Source: Treponema sp. (GTDB lineage: Bacteria; Spirochaetota; Spirochaetia; Treponematales; Breznakiellaceae). Taken from it: DNA of 33,143 nucleotides. The stretch lies in NCBI GenBank assembly GCA_031278715.1, contig JAITJW010000105.1, positions 1-33,143 on the forward strand, given 5' to 3'. Below are positions 1 to 6,935 of the stretch, in pieces. A program made the position numbers and the translations under genes. Under the pieces are notes generated by a model. That model was given only the letters and a program-made list of their open reading frames with translations. It ran no database searches and was not told the origin of the DNA. Within the stretch, counting starts at the first letter, position 1, and each line of letters begins with the position of its first letter.

Positions 1-761
1 AGTCCCGTAACGCCTGAAATTTCAGGCGCATCATAGCGGGCGATGGTTTCAAGGACGTGATAATTCGGCAAATACTGCCGCGTGTTGTACGGCGGGTCGA
101 TGTAAAGTATATCGCCCGAGATTTTTTTTATAAGTTCATTGGCGTTTTTGTTATAGCATATATTTTTTTTGCCGTTGTCGGAAACCGGAAGGCGGACCAT
201 AGAAAACCGGTTTAAGGCGCGTTTGTCCCAATGTTTGAGATACGCGCCGTAAGTGCCGGTAATATTTGAAACAAACGGGACTCCTTCAAGAAGGGAAGCA
301 AGTAAATAACGGTATTCTTTGCCCGTCAATAGTGAATCGTTTTTCCATTCTTCTATTTGCTGCCGTATCGCGTCAATACGCAGGGCGTTTTCGTTTGATA
401 AATACATACGCCCTGTACCGTACGGAGAATAATTTTCAGCAATAAAACAATTTTGTTTTGAGGTGGGGATTAAATTATCAAGATACATGACCGGGTCTTC
501 TATTTTTGTTTTGCGCAGTTTTGAAAACAGCGGCACCGCGTTATTTTCTATTCCCGCGCAGGTTACGATGTAGGGGAAGTAAAGCATATCGTTTGCGATA
601 ATCTGATAGTCATTCTTGAAAAACCGCGCGACGACACCCGTGCCGGAAAACATATCACAAAAAATTTTATTCCCCGTGTCTTTATGCGCTCCGCCGCATT
701 GAGATTCGACTATTATCTTTATATTATCCAGTAATCCTGCTTTACTGCCAATATATCTCAT
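1..761 (-). CDS. DNA adenine methyltransferase, D12 class (partial)
   Basis: This is an N6-adenine DNA methyltransferase that would use S-adenosylmethionine to modify a specific DNA site, probably as part of a restriction-modification system. The product opens with MRYIGSKAGLLDNI, the usual start of FokI-type D12 methylases. FSGTG near residue 40 is the SAM-binding motif, and YIDPPYNTRQY near residue 230 carries the catalytic DPPY. The ATG is at 761-759 with only a weak ribosome binding site. About 253 codons are present, and the C-terminus lies beyond position 1. The gene is visibly more AT-rich than the rest of the window, with A/T runs near 120-170, which suggests horizontal transfer. No restriction enzyme is visible on this side. 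The family is clear, but the recognition sequence cannot be read from the sequence. Confidence 0.9.
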   Translation of the reverse strand, partial: MRYIGSKAGLLDNIKIIVESQCGGAHKDTGNKIFCDMFSGTGVVARFFKNDYQIIANDMLYFPYIVTCAGIENNAVPLFSKLRKTKIEDPVMYLDNLIPTSKQNCFIAENYSPYGTGRMYLSNENALRIDAIRQQIEEWKNDSLLTGKEYRYLLASLLEGVPFVSNITGTYGAYLKHWDKRALNRFSMVRLPVSDNGKKNICYNKNANELIKKISGDILYIDPPYNTRQYLPNYHVLETIARYDAPEISGVTG

Positions 762-814
762 ATCTGATTTCTATCATATCGCAGACCGGACAGAAGGGCA
801 AGGGAGCGGCAAAT

Positions 815-844
815 TTTGCGGTGGGGCCTGCCTCCCTCCGCAAA
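815..844 (-). terminator. possible terminator after the MATE gene
   Basis: Seven-base arms TTTGCGG (815-821) and CCGCAAA (838-844) flank a 16-nt loop just downstream of the MATE stop codon. On the minus strand the stem is followed by only ATTT, so the U-tract is poor. It may equally serve as a 3'-end stabilising hairpin. Confidence 0.35.
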
Positions 845-859
845 CCCACATGGCCGATC

Positions 860-2242
860 TCAGGCGGTTTGGCCTGGAGGCTGATCCTGCGTATGCCGGA
901 TGGCGTTGTGTTTCCATTTTCCGGTAAACAGGTATACGATAATTACCAGCAGTACTCCCGCGCTGGCCACCGGCGCTCCCAGGCCAACCCCGCGGAGCCC
1001 CCAACCCAGGCTGATGCCAAAGATGTAGCATACCGGTACCCGCAGAATAACCGAGGAAAGAAGGCTGCTCAGCATCGTAAAAAAGGTATGGCCCCCGCCG
1101 ATCAAAAATCCGTTGATACAGAATACAAAGGGGATAATAAGAAAATCCCAGGCAAAGGACCGTGCGTAGGCTACACCATCCTGGATCATTTGTGGATCAT
1201 CTCCAAAAAGCCGCAGGACGGCCTCCGGGGACAGCATGACCAGGATGAAAAAGGCCCAGGTAACGATCACGGAGAACACGGTTCCAATCCGGCAGGCGTA
1301 GACCGCCCGTTCCACCCGGCCCGCCCCAAAATTTTGGGCGCTCATGGCGGAGACTGAGGCGCTCATGGCCAGGGTGGGCATAAAGGCGAAGCTGTTGAAT
1401 TTGCCAAAGGCCCCCACCGCAGCAGAGGCGCTTACCCCTCCTACAATGTTCACAATAGTGGTGATAAACAGAAACGAAATACTGGTTACGCTGTTTTGAA
1501 TACAGGTGGGCAGCCCGATTTTGAAGATCAAAATCAGTTGATCCCGGTAAATCCGAAAAGACCGGAGCTTAAAATCAAACTGGAAATCGTTTCGTACCAT
1601 GTAGATTACGCACAACACCACACAGAGGGCCTGGGAGATCACCGTAGCCAGGGCAGCCCCCAGCGCGGCCCAATTGAACAGGACCACAAAAATCAGGTCC
1701 AGCACGATGTTGGTTACACAGGCTATCATGATAAAGTAAAAAGGCTGCCTGGAATTCCCCATGCCCCGCAGGATCCCCGCCAGGGCATTGTAGCCAAAGA
1801 TAAAAAGCACCCCAATGACCGTTACCGTCAGGTAGCGGTCACTTTCCTGGTAAGATTCCGCCGGTGTACGGATAAGCTGCAGCACCGCCCCCTTAAAGAT
1901 CAGCATCCCGCCGGTAATTATTACCGCCATGATCACCAGCAGGGTGATGATGGTCGTGGTACAGCGCCGCAGGGCTTCCTGGTTCCCCGCCCCCAGGTAC
2001 TGCCCGATAAGCACGGTAGCCCCCATGCACAGCCCAATCACCGTGTTGGTCAGGATAAAGGTTACCTGACCCCCGATATTTACCCCGGACATGCTTTCGG
2101 TTCCCGCGAAGTTACCTACGATAAGCATATCCGCTACGTTGTATAGGGATTGAATGATGTTGGACGCCAGGAAGGGAAGGGCAAACCGCACAAGCTGGGA
2201 AAGCACATTGCCCCGGGAAAGATCGGTGGAGATATGAGTCAT
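860..2242 (-). CDS. MATE family multidrug/Na+ antiporter
   Basis: This is an integral membrane exporter of the MATE family, expected to expel drugs or metabolites in exchange for Na+ or H+. The N-terminal MTHISTDLSRGNVLSQLVRF followed by ALPFLASNIIQSLYNVADML is the family's opening. About twelve hydrophobic helices run through the rest. I chose the ATG at 2242 (460 aa) because family members begin just before this T-DL-G-NVLSQL segment. An ATG at 2341 would add 33 residues with no family likeness and would place the start inside a hairpin. Neither start has a strong ribosome binding site. It diverges from the small membrane protein gene at 2374. The substrate cannot be predicted. Confidence 0.9.
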   Translation of the reverse strand: MTHISTDLSRGNVLSQLVRFALPFLASNIIQSLYNVADMLIVGNFAGTESMSGVNIGGQVTFILTNTVIGLCMGATVLIGQYLGAGNQEALRRCTTTIITLLVIMAVIITGGMLIFKGAVLQLIRTPAESYQESDRYLTVTVIGVLFIFGYNALAGILRGMGNSRQPFYFIMIACVTNIVLDLIFVVLFNWAALGAALATVISQALCVVLCVIYMVRNDFQFDFKLRSFRIYRDQLILIFKIGLPTCIQNSVTSISFLFITTIVNIVGGVSASAAVGAFGKFNSFAFMPTLAMSASVSAMSAQNFGAGRVERAVYACRIGTVFSVIVTWAFFILVMLSPEAVLRLFGDDPQMIQDGVAYARSFAWDFLIIPFVFCINGFLIGGGHTFFTMLSSLLSSVILRVPVCYIFGISLGWGLRGVGLGAPVASAGVLLVIIVYLFTGKWKHNAIRHTQDQPPGQTA

Positions 2243-2297
2243 CTGATTATCATAACCATTCCAGAAGGAGAAGTCTTCCCCCTGTCCGATTACCCCC

Positions 2298-2326
2298 ATG
2301 AAAAATGCCCGTTCTGCCATTATAGT
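2298..2326 (+). promoter_or_regulatory. candidate sigma-70 promoter for the 2374 gene
   Basis: ATGAAA (2298-2303) and TATAGT (2321-2326) are separated by 17 nt, matching TTGACA and TATAAT at four and five of six positions. The predicted leader contains a 7-bp hairpin (CAGGCAA, loop AAA, TTGCCTG, 2335-2351) ahead of the GAAGGAG ribosome binding site. Confidence 0.4.
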
Positions 2327-2373
2327 TATAGGCACAGGCAAAAATTGCCTGGAATAATTTGAAGGAGCACATT

Positions 2374-2829
2374 ATGAAAAGAAGTTTTGGCGTATATATT
2401 ACCCATGTCGCCGTGGCTCTGTACCTGCTTGCGGATGGTATTCTGGGACTTACAGAGAAAACACTGTGGCAGAAGATTAGGCTGTCAGTAGGAACCCGTA
2501 ATTCCATGGGAAACGAGATTATGGATACCCTTACCCAGGTGTTTGGTACGGGGGATCTTACCAAAACCCTGGTTGTCCTTTTTTCAGTTCTGGCGGTTGT
2601 TGGGGGTGTTTTCCTGTTGCTTGAACTTTTGGGAATCAAAATCGCTGTTGTAGATATCATTCTTCTGGTGTTTTTGGTAGTTTGGCTGGTTTTTATTGTC
2701 CTTTCCGATGTGGTGTACGCATTTAAGGATACCCGCAACTTTGAGTTCCTGCCCTGGTTACGGGTTTTGGCCGCCCATCTGGTCGTTCTGGGGGCCCTGA
2801 CAAGCGCCTCCCACAAATTCGGCGACTAA
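2374..2829 (+). CDS. small four-helix membrane protein, unknown function
   Basis: This is a 151-residue hydrophobic protein that I do not recognise. It shows four likely membrane segments at about residues 6-26, 67-87, 90-112 and 124-145. A polar loop of about 40 residues lies between the first two, and the C-terminus is short (HKFGD). The ATG at 2374 is preceded by GAAGGAG at good spacing, so the upstream in-frame TTG at 2359 is unlikely to be the start. The same AAGGAGCACA-type leader precedes the nitroreductase at 25676. No catalytic motif is visible. It could be a small channel, a membrane scaffold or a general membrane-stress protein. Confidence 0.75.
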   Translation: MKRSFGVYITHVAVALYLLADGILGLTEKTLWQKIRLSVGTRNSMGNEIMDTLTQVFGTGDLTKTLVVLFSVLAVVGGVFLLLELLGIKIAVVDIILLVFLVVWLVFIVLSDVVYAFKDTRNFEFLPWLRVLAAHLVVLGALTSASHKFGD

Positions 2830-3105
2830 AAAACGGGGATATACAGGGCCGGGATCCCCGCGGAGGGCTAACAGAAGACCAGACAGATGATGATATGAAG
2901 GCGCCAGGCTGAAGCCGGGACCGGTAAGTGGAGTTGCCGCGGCTTCCCCTGTAAAAATACAACAGGAGACAGGCGATTCTGCCTTGTAGTTGCCTGAAGA
3001 TCGGCTACAGCGAGAATTCCGGAACGAAATTCCCGTGGCGTTGACCGCGTTTTCCGGGAAAATTTGGCTTTTTTGGCGATTTTTTCCATGATCTTTGTTC
3101 ATCTG
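2830..3105. other. intergenic stretch without a recognisable gene
   Basis: No ORF here has a credible start or family resemblance. An inverted repeat CGGGGAT / ATCCCCG (2834-2840 and 2854-2860) follows the stop codon of the upstream gene but has no T-tract. The overlapping minus-strand ORFs read as low-complexity shadows rich in S, R and P. The end of the stretch leads into the RNase Y promoter. Confidence 0.5.
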
Positions 3106-3135
3106 TTGACAAATCCCGCCCCTTTGGGTTATTCT
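3106..3135 (+). promoter_or_regulatory. sigma-70 promoter of the RNase Y gene
   Basis: A perfect TTGACA (3106-3111) is followed after 18 nt by TATTCT (3130-3135). The predicted start near 3142 gives a leader of about 30 nt that contains AAGGGG (3163-3168), six nt ahead of the ATG at 3175. Confidence 0.65.
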
Positions 3136-3174
3136 TTACTGATTTTTTTTACAAAAAACGGTAAGGGGTATGTT

Positions 3175-4707
3175 ATGGTGTGGATTTTTTATATAATCCT
3201 CCCTCTTACCGGGTTGTTCTTAGGCTGGATTATAAGATGGCTGTACGCCAGATTTCAACTTACGGCATCGGAGCAGCGCGCCGAGCGTATAAAACAAGAT
3301 GCGATAAAAGAAGCTGAGGCCAAAAAGAAGGAGATCCTTCTTGAGGCGAAAGATCAGGTTATTCGCGAGAGAAACCAGCAGGAGAAGGAAACCCGGGAAC
3401 GTAGGGCAGAATTACAGCGGTATGAGCGCCGCGTTTTACAGAAAGAAGAGGCCATTGATAAGAAATCAGTTCAAATTGAGAAGACTGAGAAGATCCTGGT
3501 GGATAAGGAGCGGTCTTTTGCCGAACGGGAAGACGCTTTAAGCCAGGAAGAAGAACGCTACCGGGCTGAACTGGTCCGTATTTCCGGCCTTAGCATAGAA
3601 GAAGCCAAAACTCTAATCGTCCAAAGCCTGGAAAATGAGGCCAAACACGATGCCCAGGCCCTGATTAACAAGATTGAGCAGGAGGCAAATCAGGCGGGGG
3701 AGAAAAAGGCCCGGGATATTCTGGTTACCACTATCCAGCGCCTTGCCACAGAGGTTACGGGGGATGTAACCATTACGTCTGTCAACCTGCCCAATGACGA
3801 GATGAAGGGCCGGATTATTGGCCGGGAAGGGCGGAACATCCGTACTTTGGAGACCCTTACGGGGGTGGATATTATTATCGACGATACTCCGGAGGCGGTG
3901 GTTATCTCCTGTTTTGATCCGGTACGCCGGGAAATTGCAAAGGTAAGCCTGGAGCGGCTTATTTCTGACGGCCGTATTCACCCGGCCCGGATAGAGGAAA
4001 TTGTCGCCAAGGTAAGCCGGGATATTTCCCAGCGGATTTTTGAAGAAGGGGAGAAGGTCCTCTTTGATCTGGGTATCCACAACATCAAGCAGGAGGCTAT
4101 TCAGGCCCTGGGGCGACTTCACTACCGGACCAGTTATGGTCAGAACGTGCTTCAGCACTCCCGTGAAGTGGCGATTATTGCGGGGATTCTGGCCGCAGAG
4201 ATAGGCGGCTGTAACCGGGAACTGGCCAAACGGGCGGCCCTGCTCCACGATATTGGCAAGGGGGTGGAGTCCGATTCGGACCTGAACCATGCGGAGATCG
4301 GTATGGACATGGCTCGGAAGATGGGGGAAGACCCCCGTATTATCAATGCCATCGGGAGCCACCACAATGACATTGAACCAATCTGTCTTGAATCCGTACT
4401 GGTCCAGATAGCGGACGCTATTTCCGCTGCCCGGCCCGGCGCCCGAAAGGAAACCCTGGACAATTACATCAAGCGGCTTGAGAATTTGGAGAGTGTGGCC
4501 ACCGGTTTTACCGGAGTAGACAAGGCTTTTGCTATCCAGGCGGGCCGGGAACTGCGGGTTATTGTCAACAACGAGCTGGTAAACGACGATCAGTCCAGGG
4601 ATCTGGTTAAACAGATCGCCAAGAAGATCGAAAATGATCTGCGTTACCCTGGCCGTATCAAGGTAACCATTATCCGGGAGACCCGGATTACCGAATATGC
4701 CCGGTAG
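3175..4707 (+). CDS. rny: ribonuclease Y
   Basis: This is a membrane-anchored endoribonuclease that starts mRNA decay. The 510-residue product has the complete family layout. A membrane helix lies at about residues 2-22, and a long charged coiled coil at about 30-180 is rich in E, K and R. A KH RNA-binding domain carries GRIIGREGRNIRTLE near residue 212. The HD phosphohydrolase domain has the metal-binding HD pair at 358-359 in ALLHDIGKG, followed by a conserved SHHND. The length matches the usual 510-520 aa. The ATG at 3175 is chosen over upstream in-frame starts because it has AAGGGG at correct spacing and puts the membrane helix at the N-terminus. It is monocistronic, with its own promoter and a repeat element after the stop. 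Confidence 0.97.
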   Translation: MVWIFYIILPLTGLFLGWIIRWLYARFQLTASEQRAERIKQDAIKEAEAKKKEILLEAKDQVIRERNQQEKETRERRAELQRYERRVLQKEEAIDKKSVQIEKTEKILVDKERSFAEREDALSQEEERYRAELVRISGLSIEEAKTLIVQSLENEAKHDAQALINKIEQEANQAGEKKARDILVTTIQRLATEVTGDVTITSVNLPNDEMKGRIIGREGRNIRTLETLTGVDIIIDDTPEAVVISCFDPVRREIAKVSLERLISDGRIHPARIEEIVAKVSRDISQRIFEEGEKVLFDLGIHNIKQEAIQALGRLHYRTSYGQNVLQHSREVAIIAGILAAEIGGCNRELAKRAALLHDIGKGVESDSDLNHAEIGMDMARKMGEDPRIINAIGSHHNDIEPICLESVLVQIADAISAARPGARKETLDNYIKRLENLESVATGFTGVDKAFAIQAGRELRVIVNNELVNDDQSRDLVKQIAKKIENDLRYPGRIKVTIIRETRITEYAR

Positions 4708-4722
4708 CGCGGCGGAGGCGCC

Positions 4723-4814
4723 TAGCAGCCTGTTGCACTGGCCTTATGGCTGCGCCATAAGGCCTTGTAGGTTTTAAGCGCGAAGCGCAACAAACTGCTA
4801 GCAGTTTGTTGCGC
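4723..4814 (+). repeat. inverted-repeat element, copy R1, plus 30-nt palindrome
   Basis: The element spans 4723-4800. It starts TAGCAGCCTGTTGCAC and ends GCGCAACAAACTGCTA, which are imperfect inverted repeats of each other. An internal hairpin has perfect 11-bp arms (GGCCTTATGGC, loop TGC). The final 16 bases are followed at once by their own reverse complement, making a perfect 30-nt palindrome at 4785-4814. It lies between the convergent ends of rny and the exporter gene, so it may work as a bidirectional terminator or an mRNA 3'-end stabiliser. It is related to the copies at 20171, 22062 and 28004. Confidence 0.85.
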
Positions 4815-4830
4815 GGGAAGGTGATGAACC

Positions 4831-5322
4831 TTACCCCGCCACGTTCCTTTTGATAAACACATCAAGGGCCCGGATTCCCAGGCTTACCACGGCGGTAACG
4901 ACGATCCCGGCGCAGATAAGGCCCAGAATCACCGCCAGAAAGGTACGGCCCTTCCGCAGCCCCAGGACCCAGGCCCCCAGGGTTCCGGTCCAGGCGCCGG
5001 TAACCGGCAGGGGTATAGCAACAAAGAGGGCGATACCAAGCCAGCCCCACTTTTCCACGCCACGCTGCAGCTTGTTCCGGGCCCGTTCCACAAAGCGGTT
5101 AAAGAAATTTGCGTACCATGCAATAGGGAGGAGCCATTTATGCAGGGTAGAGAGAAAAATCCAGCAAACCGGGGCTACCAGGGCGTTCAACATAACCGCG
5201 TAGGGAAGGGCAATGTACCAGGGAATCCCGTTGGCTATGGCAAAGGGAATGGCCCCCCGCAGTTCCGATATGGGAAGAAAGGCTAGAAAGGCGGTCAGGA
5301 AAAAAACCGGGGGGCCGTTCAA
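4831..5322 (-). CDS. small multi-drug export family membrane protein (COG2426-like)
   Basis: This integral membrane protein is about 163 residues long and belongs to the family annotated as putative small multi-drug export protein; its real function is not established. Visible are an N-terminal helix with FLPISELRGAIPFAIANGIP, typical of the family, further helices, an amphipathic middle segment (ERARNKLQRGVEKWGWLG) and two C-terminal helices. I propose a TTG start at 5322-5320. It overlaps the TGA of the upstream acetyltransferase (TTGA), has GAGG seven bases upstream, and gives the normal family length. Longer ATG/GTG starts would read through the acetyltransferase end in another frame. It is the last gene of the thyX operon. 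Confidence 0.8.
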   Translation of the reverse strand: MNGPPVFFLTAFLAFLPISELRGAIPFAIANGIPWYIALPYAVMLNALVAPVCWIFLSTLHKWLLPIAWYANFFNRFVERARNKLQRGVEKWGWLGIALFVAIPLPVTGAWTGTLGAWVLGLRKGRTFLAVILGLICAGIVVTAVVSLGIRALDVFIKRNVAG

Positions 5323-6011
5323 CCTTCTGCCTCTTTGCCGCCATCCCCCAAAACCGTAGCATCGGCTACGCCGTCGGCGTAGCCGTTCAGAATCAGTTCC
5401 CAATATCCTACATCCAGCCGCTTGCCCAGCTTATAACCAGTCTCATCGAACTGACCGACTTTTTTGAAGGCAAAGCTTTCGTGAAGCCTCACGCTTGCCG
5501 GGTTGGGGAGGGTAATCGCGGCCATCACCACGTGAAGCCTTGTCTGCCGCAGTTCCCCTATCACCCGCTCCAAAAGCCGCCGGCCAATACCCTGCCGTTC
5601 CCAGCCCGGTTTAAGGTAGATCGAATCTTCTGCCGCAAAGCGGTAGGCCGCACGCTGGTGCCAGGCATGGGCATAGGCGTAACCCACAATCTCTCCCCTT
5701 TCCTCCCAGACAAACCAGGGGTACCGGACAATAACTTCCCTGATCCGTTCCGCCATCGTTTCAATACTCAGCGGTTCTTCCTCAAAGGTAACAACCGTAT
5801 GCTTGATGTAATAATTGTAAATCTCCGCAATCCCGGAGGCGTCCCCAGGACAGACCGGTCGCAGCGTTCCGGGACTGCCGCTTTGCACGCCGGCCCCCGG
5901 TTCTTCGACCCTTGGCTTTTTAAGCCTTGGCTTTTTGAGACTTGGTTCTCCGACCCTTGGTTCTCCGACCCTTGGCTTTTTGAGCCTTGGCTGTTCTGCG
6001 GCCTGGTCCAT
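5319..6011 (-). CDS. GNAT N-acetyltransferase, phosphinothricin/methionine-sulfoximine type
   Basis: This is a cytosolic acetyl-CoA-dependent N-acetyltransferase related to the Pat/Bar/MddA group, which acetylates phosphinothricin, methionine sulfoximine or similar amino acids. The domain runs from LRPVCPGDASGIAEIYNYYI (about residue 50) to YWELIL. It includes the acetyl-CoA loop WERQGIGRRLLERV and the family's ITLPNPASVRLHESF. The ATG directly follows the TGA of the upstream gene (TGAATG), which suggests translational coupling. The first 45 residues are unusual: six 15-bp tandem repeats encode alternating LKKPR-like basic and VGEPR-like mixed-charge pentapeptides. If these were not translated, a GTG just before the GNAT domain could be the start. 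The C-terminal tail is also extended, by a palindrome. Confidence 0.88.
   Translation of the reverse strand: MDQAAEQPRLKKPRVGEPRVGEPSLKKPRLKKPRVEEPGAGVQSGSPGTLRPVCPGDASGIAEIYNYYIKHTVVTFEEEPLSIETMAERIREVIVRYPWFVWEERGEIVGYAYAHAWHQRAAYRFAAEDSIYLKPGWERQGIGRRLLERVIGELRQTRLHVVMAAITLPNPASVRLHESFAFKKVGQFDETGYKLGKRLDVGYWELILNGYADGVADATVLGDGGKEAEG
5363..5385. repeat. palindrome near the 3' end of the acetyltransferase gene
   Basis: Perfect 10-bp arms CGGCTACGCC and GGCGTAGCCG flank a GTC loop. It encodes part of the non-conserved C-terminal tail (GYADGVADATVLG) of the acetyltransferase. The sequence lies after the last conserved GNAT residues, as expected for a small palindrome inserted late in a gene. 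Confidence 0.6.
5901..5990 (-). repeat. six 15-bp in-frame tandem repeats at the start of the acetyltransferase
   Basis: Six units of 15 bp begin CCAAG and end in either TCAAAAAG-like or TCGGAGAA-like sequence, for example CCAAGGGTCGGAGAA twice in succession. They encode the pentapeptides PRLKK, PRVGE, PRVGE, PSLKK, PRLKK and PRVEE. The unit length keeps the reading frame for any copy number. Confidence 0.85.
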
Positions 6012-6935
6012 TCAGAGGCCCTGCCAGAGTTTTACCGGATAAACGCCCTGGGTGGTAAGTTCGGCGATCCGCCGTACTGCGGTTGCCTTGTCATCCTGGT
6101 AGGTAACCCCGAACCATTCCGAATTTGCCGGCAGGGACCTGATGCGGATACTGCCCTGTCGTATAAAATGATCGGCCGCCCCGGGGATATAACATTCACT
6201 TTTAATATTCGTGTACGAGGCGTTAATGAAATTGTCAAAATATTTTTGAAATTCCGGCAGAATGGTTTCCGGAAATCCCCAAAAATTCATTGATACCAGG
6301 GTATCCGGGGCCAGTTCCCGCCTGGTCCCGTCGGGGTTGGTATTGTAGATGGTCTCTCCCTCTTTTTTTATACTGAGGAGTTCTTCTACCGAAAGAAGGT
6401 GTCCGTCTTTTACCTGGCAGATCCCCCGTGCCACGGACCCCTGGGGGCTCAGGGTTGGTTCCAGCTGGTAGGGGACAATAGCAGCCTCGGCCAGGGTATT
6501 GGGCAGGGTGGAAAGGTAGTTTCCCAGGACGGTATAGGCTTCGCGGCCGTAAAAATCATCGGCGTTTATGACCGCAAACGGGGCGTCGATCTGGTCCGCA
6601 GCGCACAGCAGGGCGTGGCTTGTCCCCCAGGGTTTGGTCCGCCCCAGTTTTTGTACGTCCCGGTACAGGTCCGGGGGGATAAGGCTGTCCAGCTCCTGAA
6701 AGGCCAGGCTGTAGGGAACGGCCTTACCCATGCGGGCCAGGACAATCCCCCGAAAATCCTTCTCAATATCGTGACGGATGATAAAGATGATCTTCTTAAA
6801 ACCGCTTCGCAGGGCGTCAAAAACTGAATAGTCCAACAGCGCCTCACCGTTGGAACCAAGTTTATCCATTTGTTTCAGGCCACCATAACGGCTCCCCATC
6901 CCGGCGGCCAGGACTACCAGTATTGGATCTTTCAT
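6012..6935 (-). CDS. NTP-transferase-fold nucleotidyltransferase
   Basis: This 307-residue cytosolic enzyme has the fold that joins an NTP to a sugar phosphate or similar phosphate. LAAGMGSRYGGLKQ (residues 9-22) is the nucleotide-binding signature. GTSHALLCA (about 104-112) and INADDFYG (about 123-130, with metal-binding aspartates) follow the normal order of glucose-1-phosphate uridylyl- or thymidylyltransferases. The C-terminal 150 residues match no acceptor-specific domain I know, so the sugar is not predictable. The ATG overlaps the thyX stop as ATGA, and the gene ends directly before the acetyltransferase, so it sits in a coupled operon. An alternative reading is a LicC-like choline-phosphate cytidylyltransferase, but the protein is longer than those. 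Confidence 0.82.
   Translation of the reverse strand: MKDPILVVLAAGMGSRYGGLKQMDKLGSNGEALLDYSVFDALRSGFKKIIFIIRHDIEKDFRGIVLARMGKAVPYSLAFQELDSLIPPDLYRDVQKLGRTKPWGTSHALLCAADQIDAPFAVINADDFYGREAYTVLGNYLSTLPNTLAEAAIVPYQLEPTLSPQGSVARGICQVKDGHLLSVEELLSIKKEGETIYNTNPDGTRRELAPDTLVSMNFWGFPETILPEFQKYFDNFINASYTNIKSECYIPGAADHFIRQGSIRIRSLPANSEWFGVTYQDDKATAVRRIAELTTQGVYPVKLWQGL

Noticed and set aside
11-28. The perfect 18-bp palindrome CGCCTGAAATTTCAGGCG inside the methylase gene.
   Set aside because: It encodes conserved residues of the methylase (APEISG region), so it is probably coincidental.
1496-2146. A 216-codon plus-strand frame opposite the MATE gene.
   Set aside because: Shadow frame; the composition (H, Q, P, G rich) is not protein-like and the MATE homology is clear.
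2758-3102. A minus-strand frame of 114 codons across the gap before rny.
   Set aside because: Rich in S, R, P and C without motif or start signal; it overlaps the end of the four-helix gene and a good plus-strand promoter.
5901-5990. The 15-bp array as a CRISPR or regulatory iteron array.
   Set aside because: Units are contiguous with no spacers, and they keep an open reading frame.
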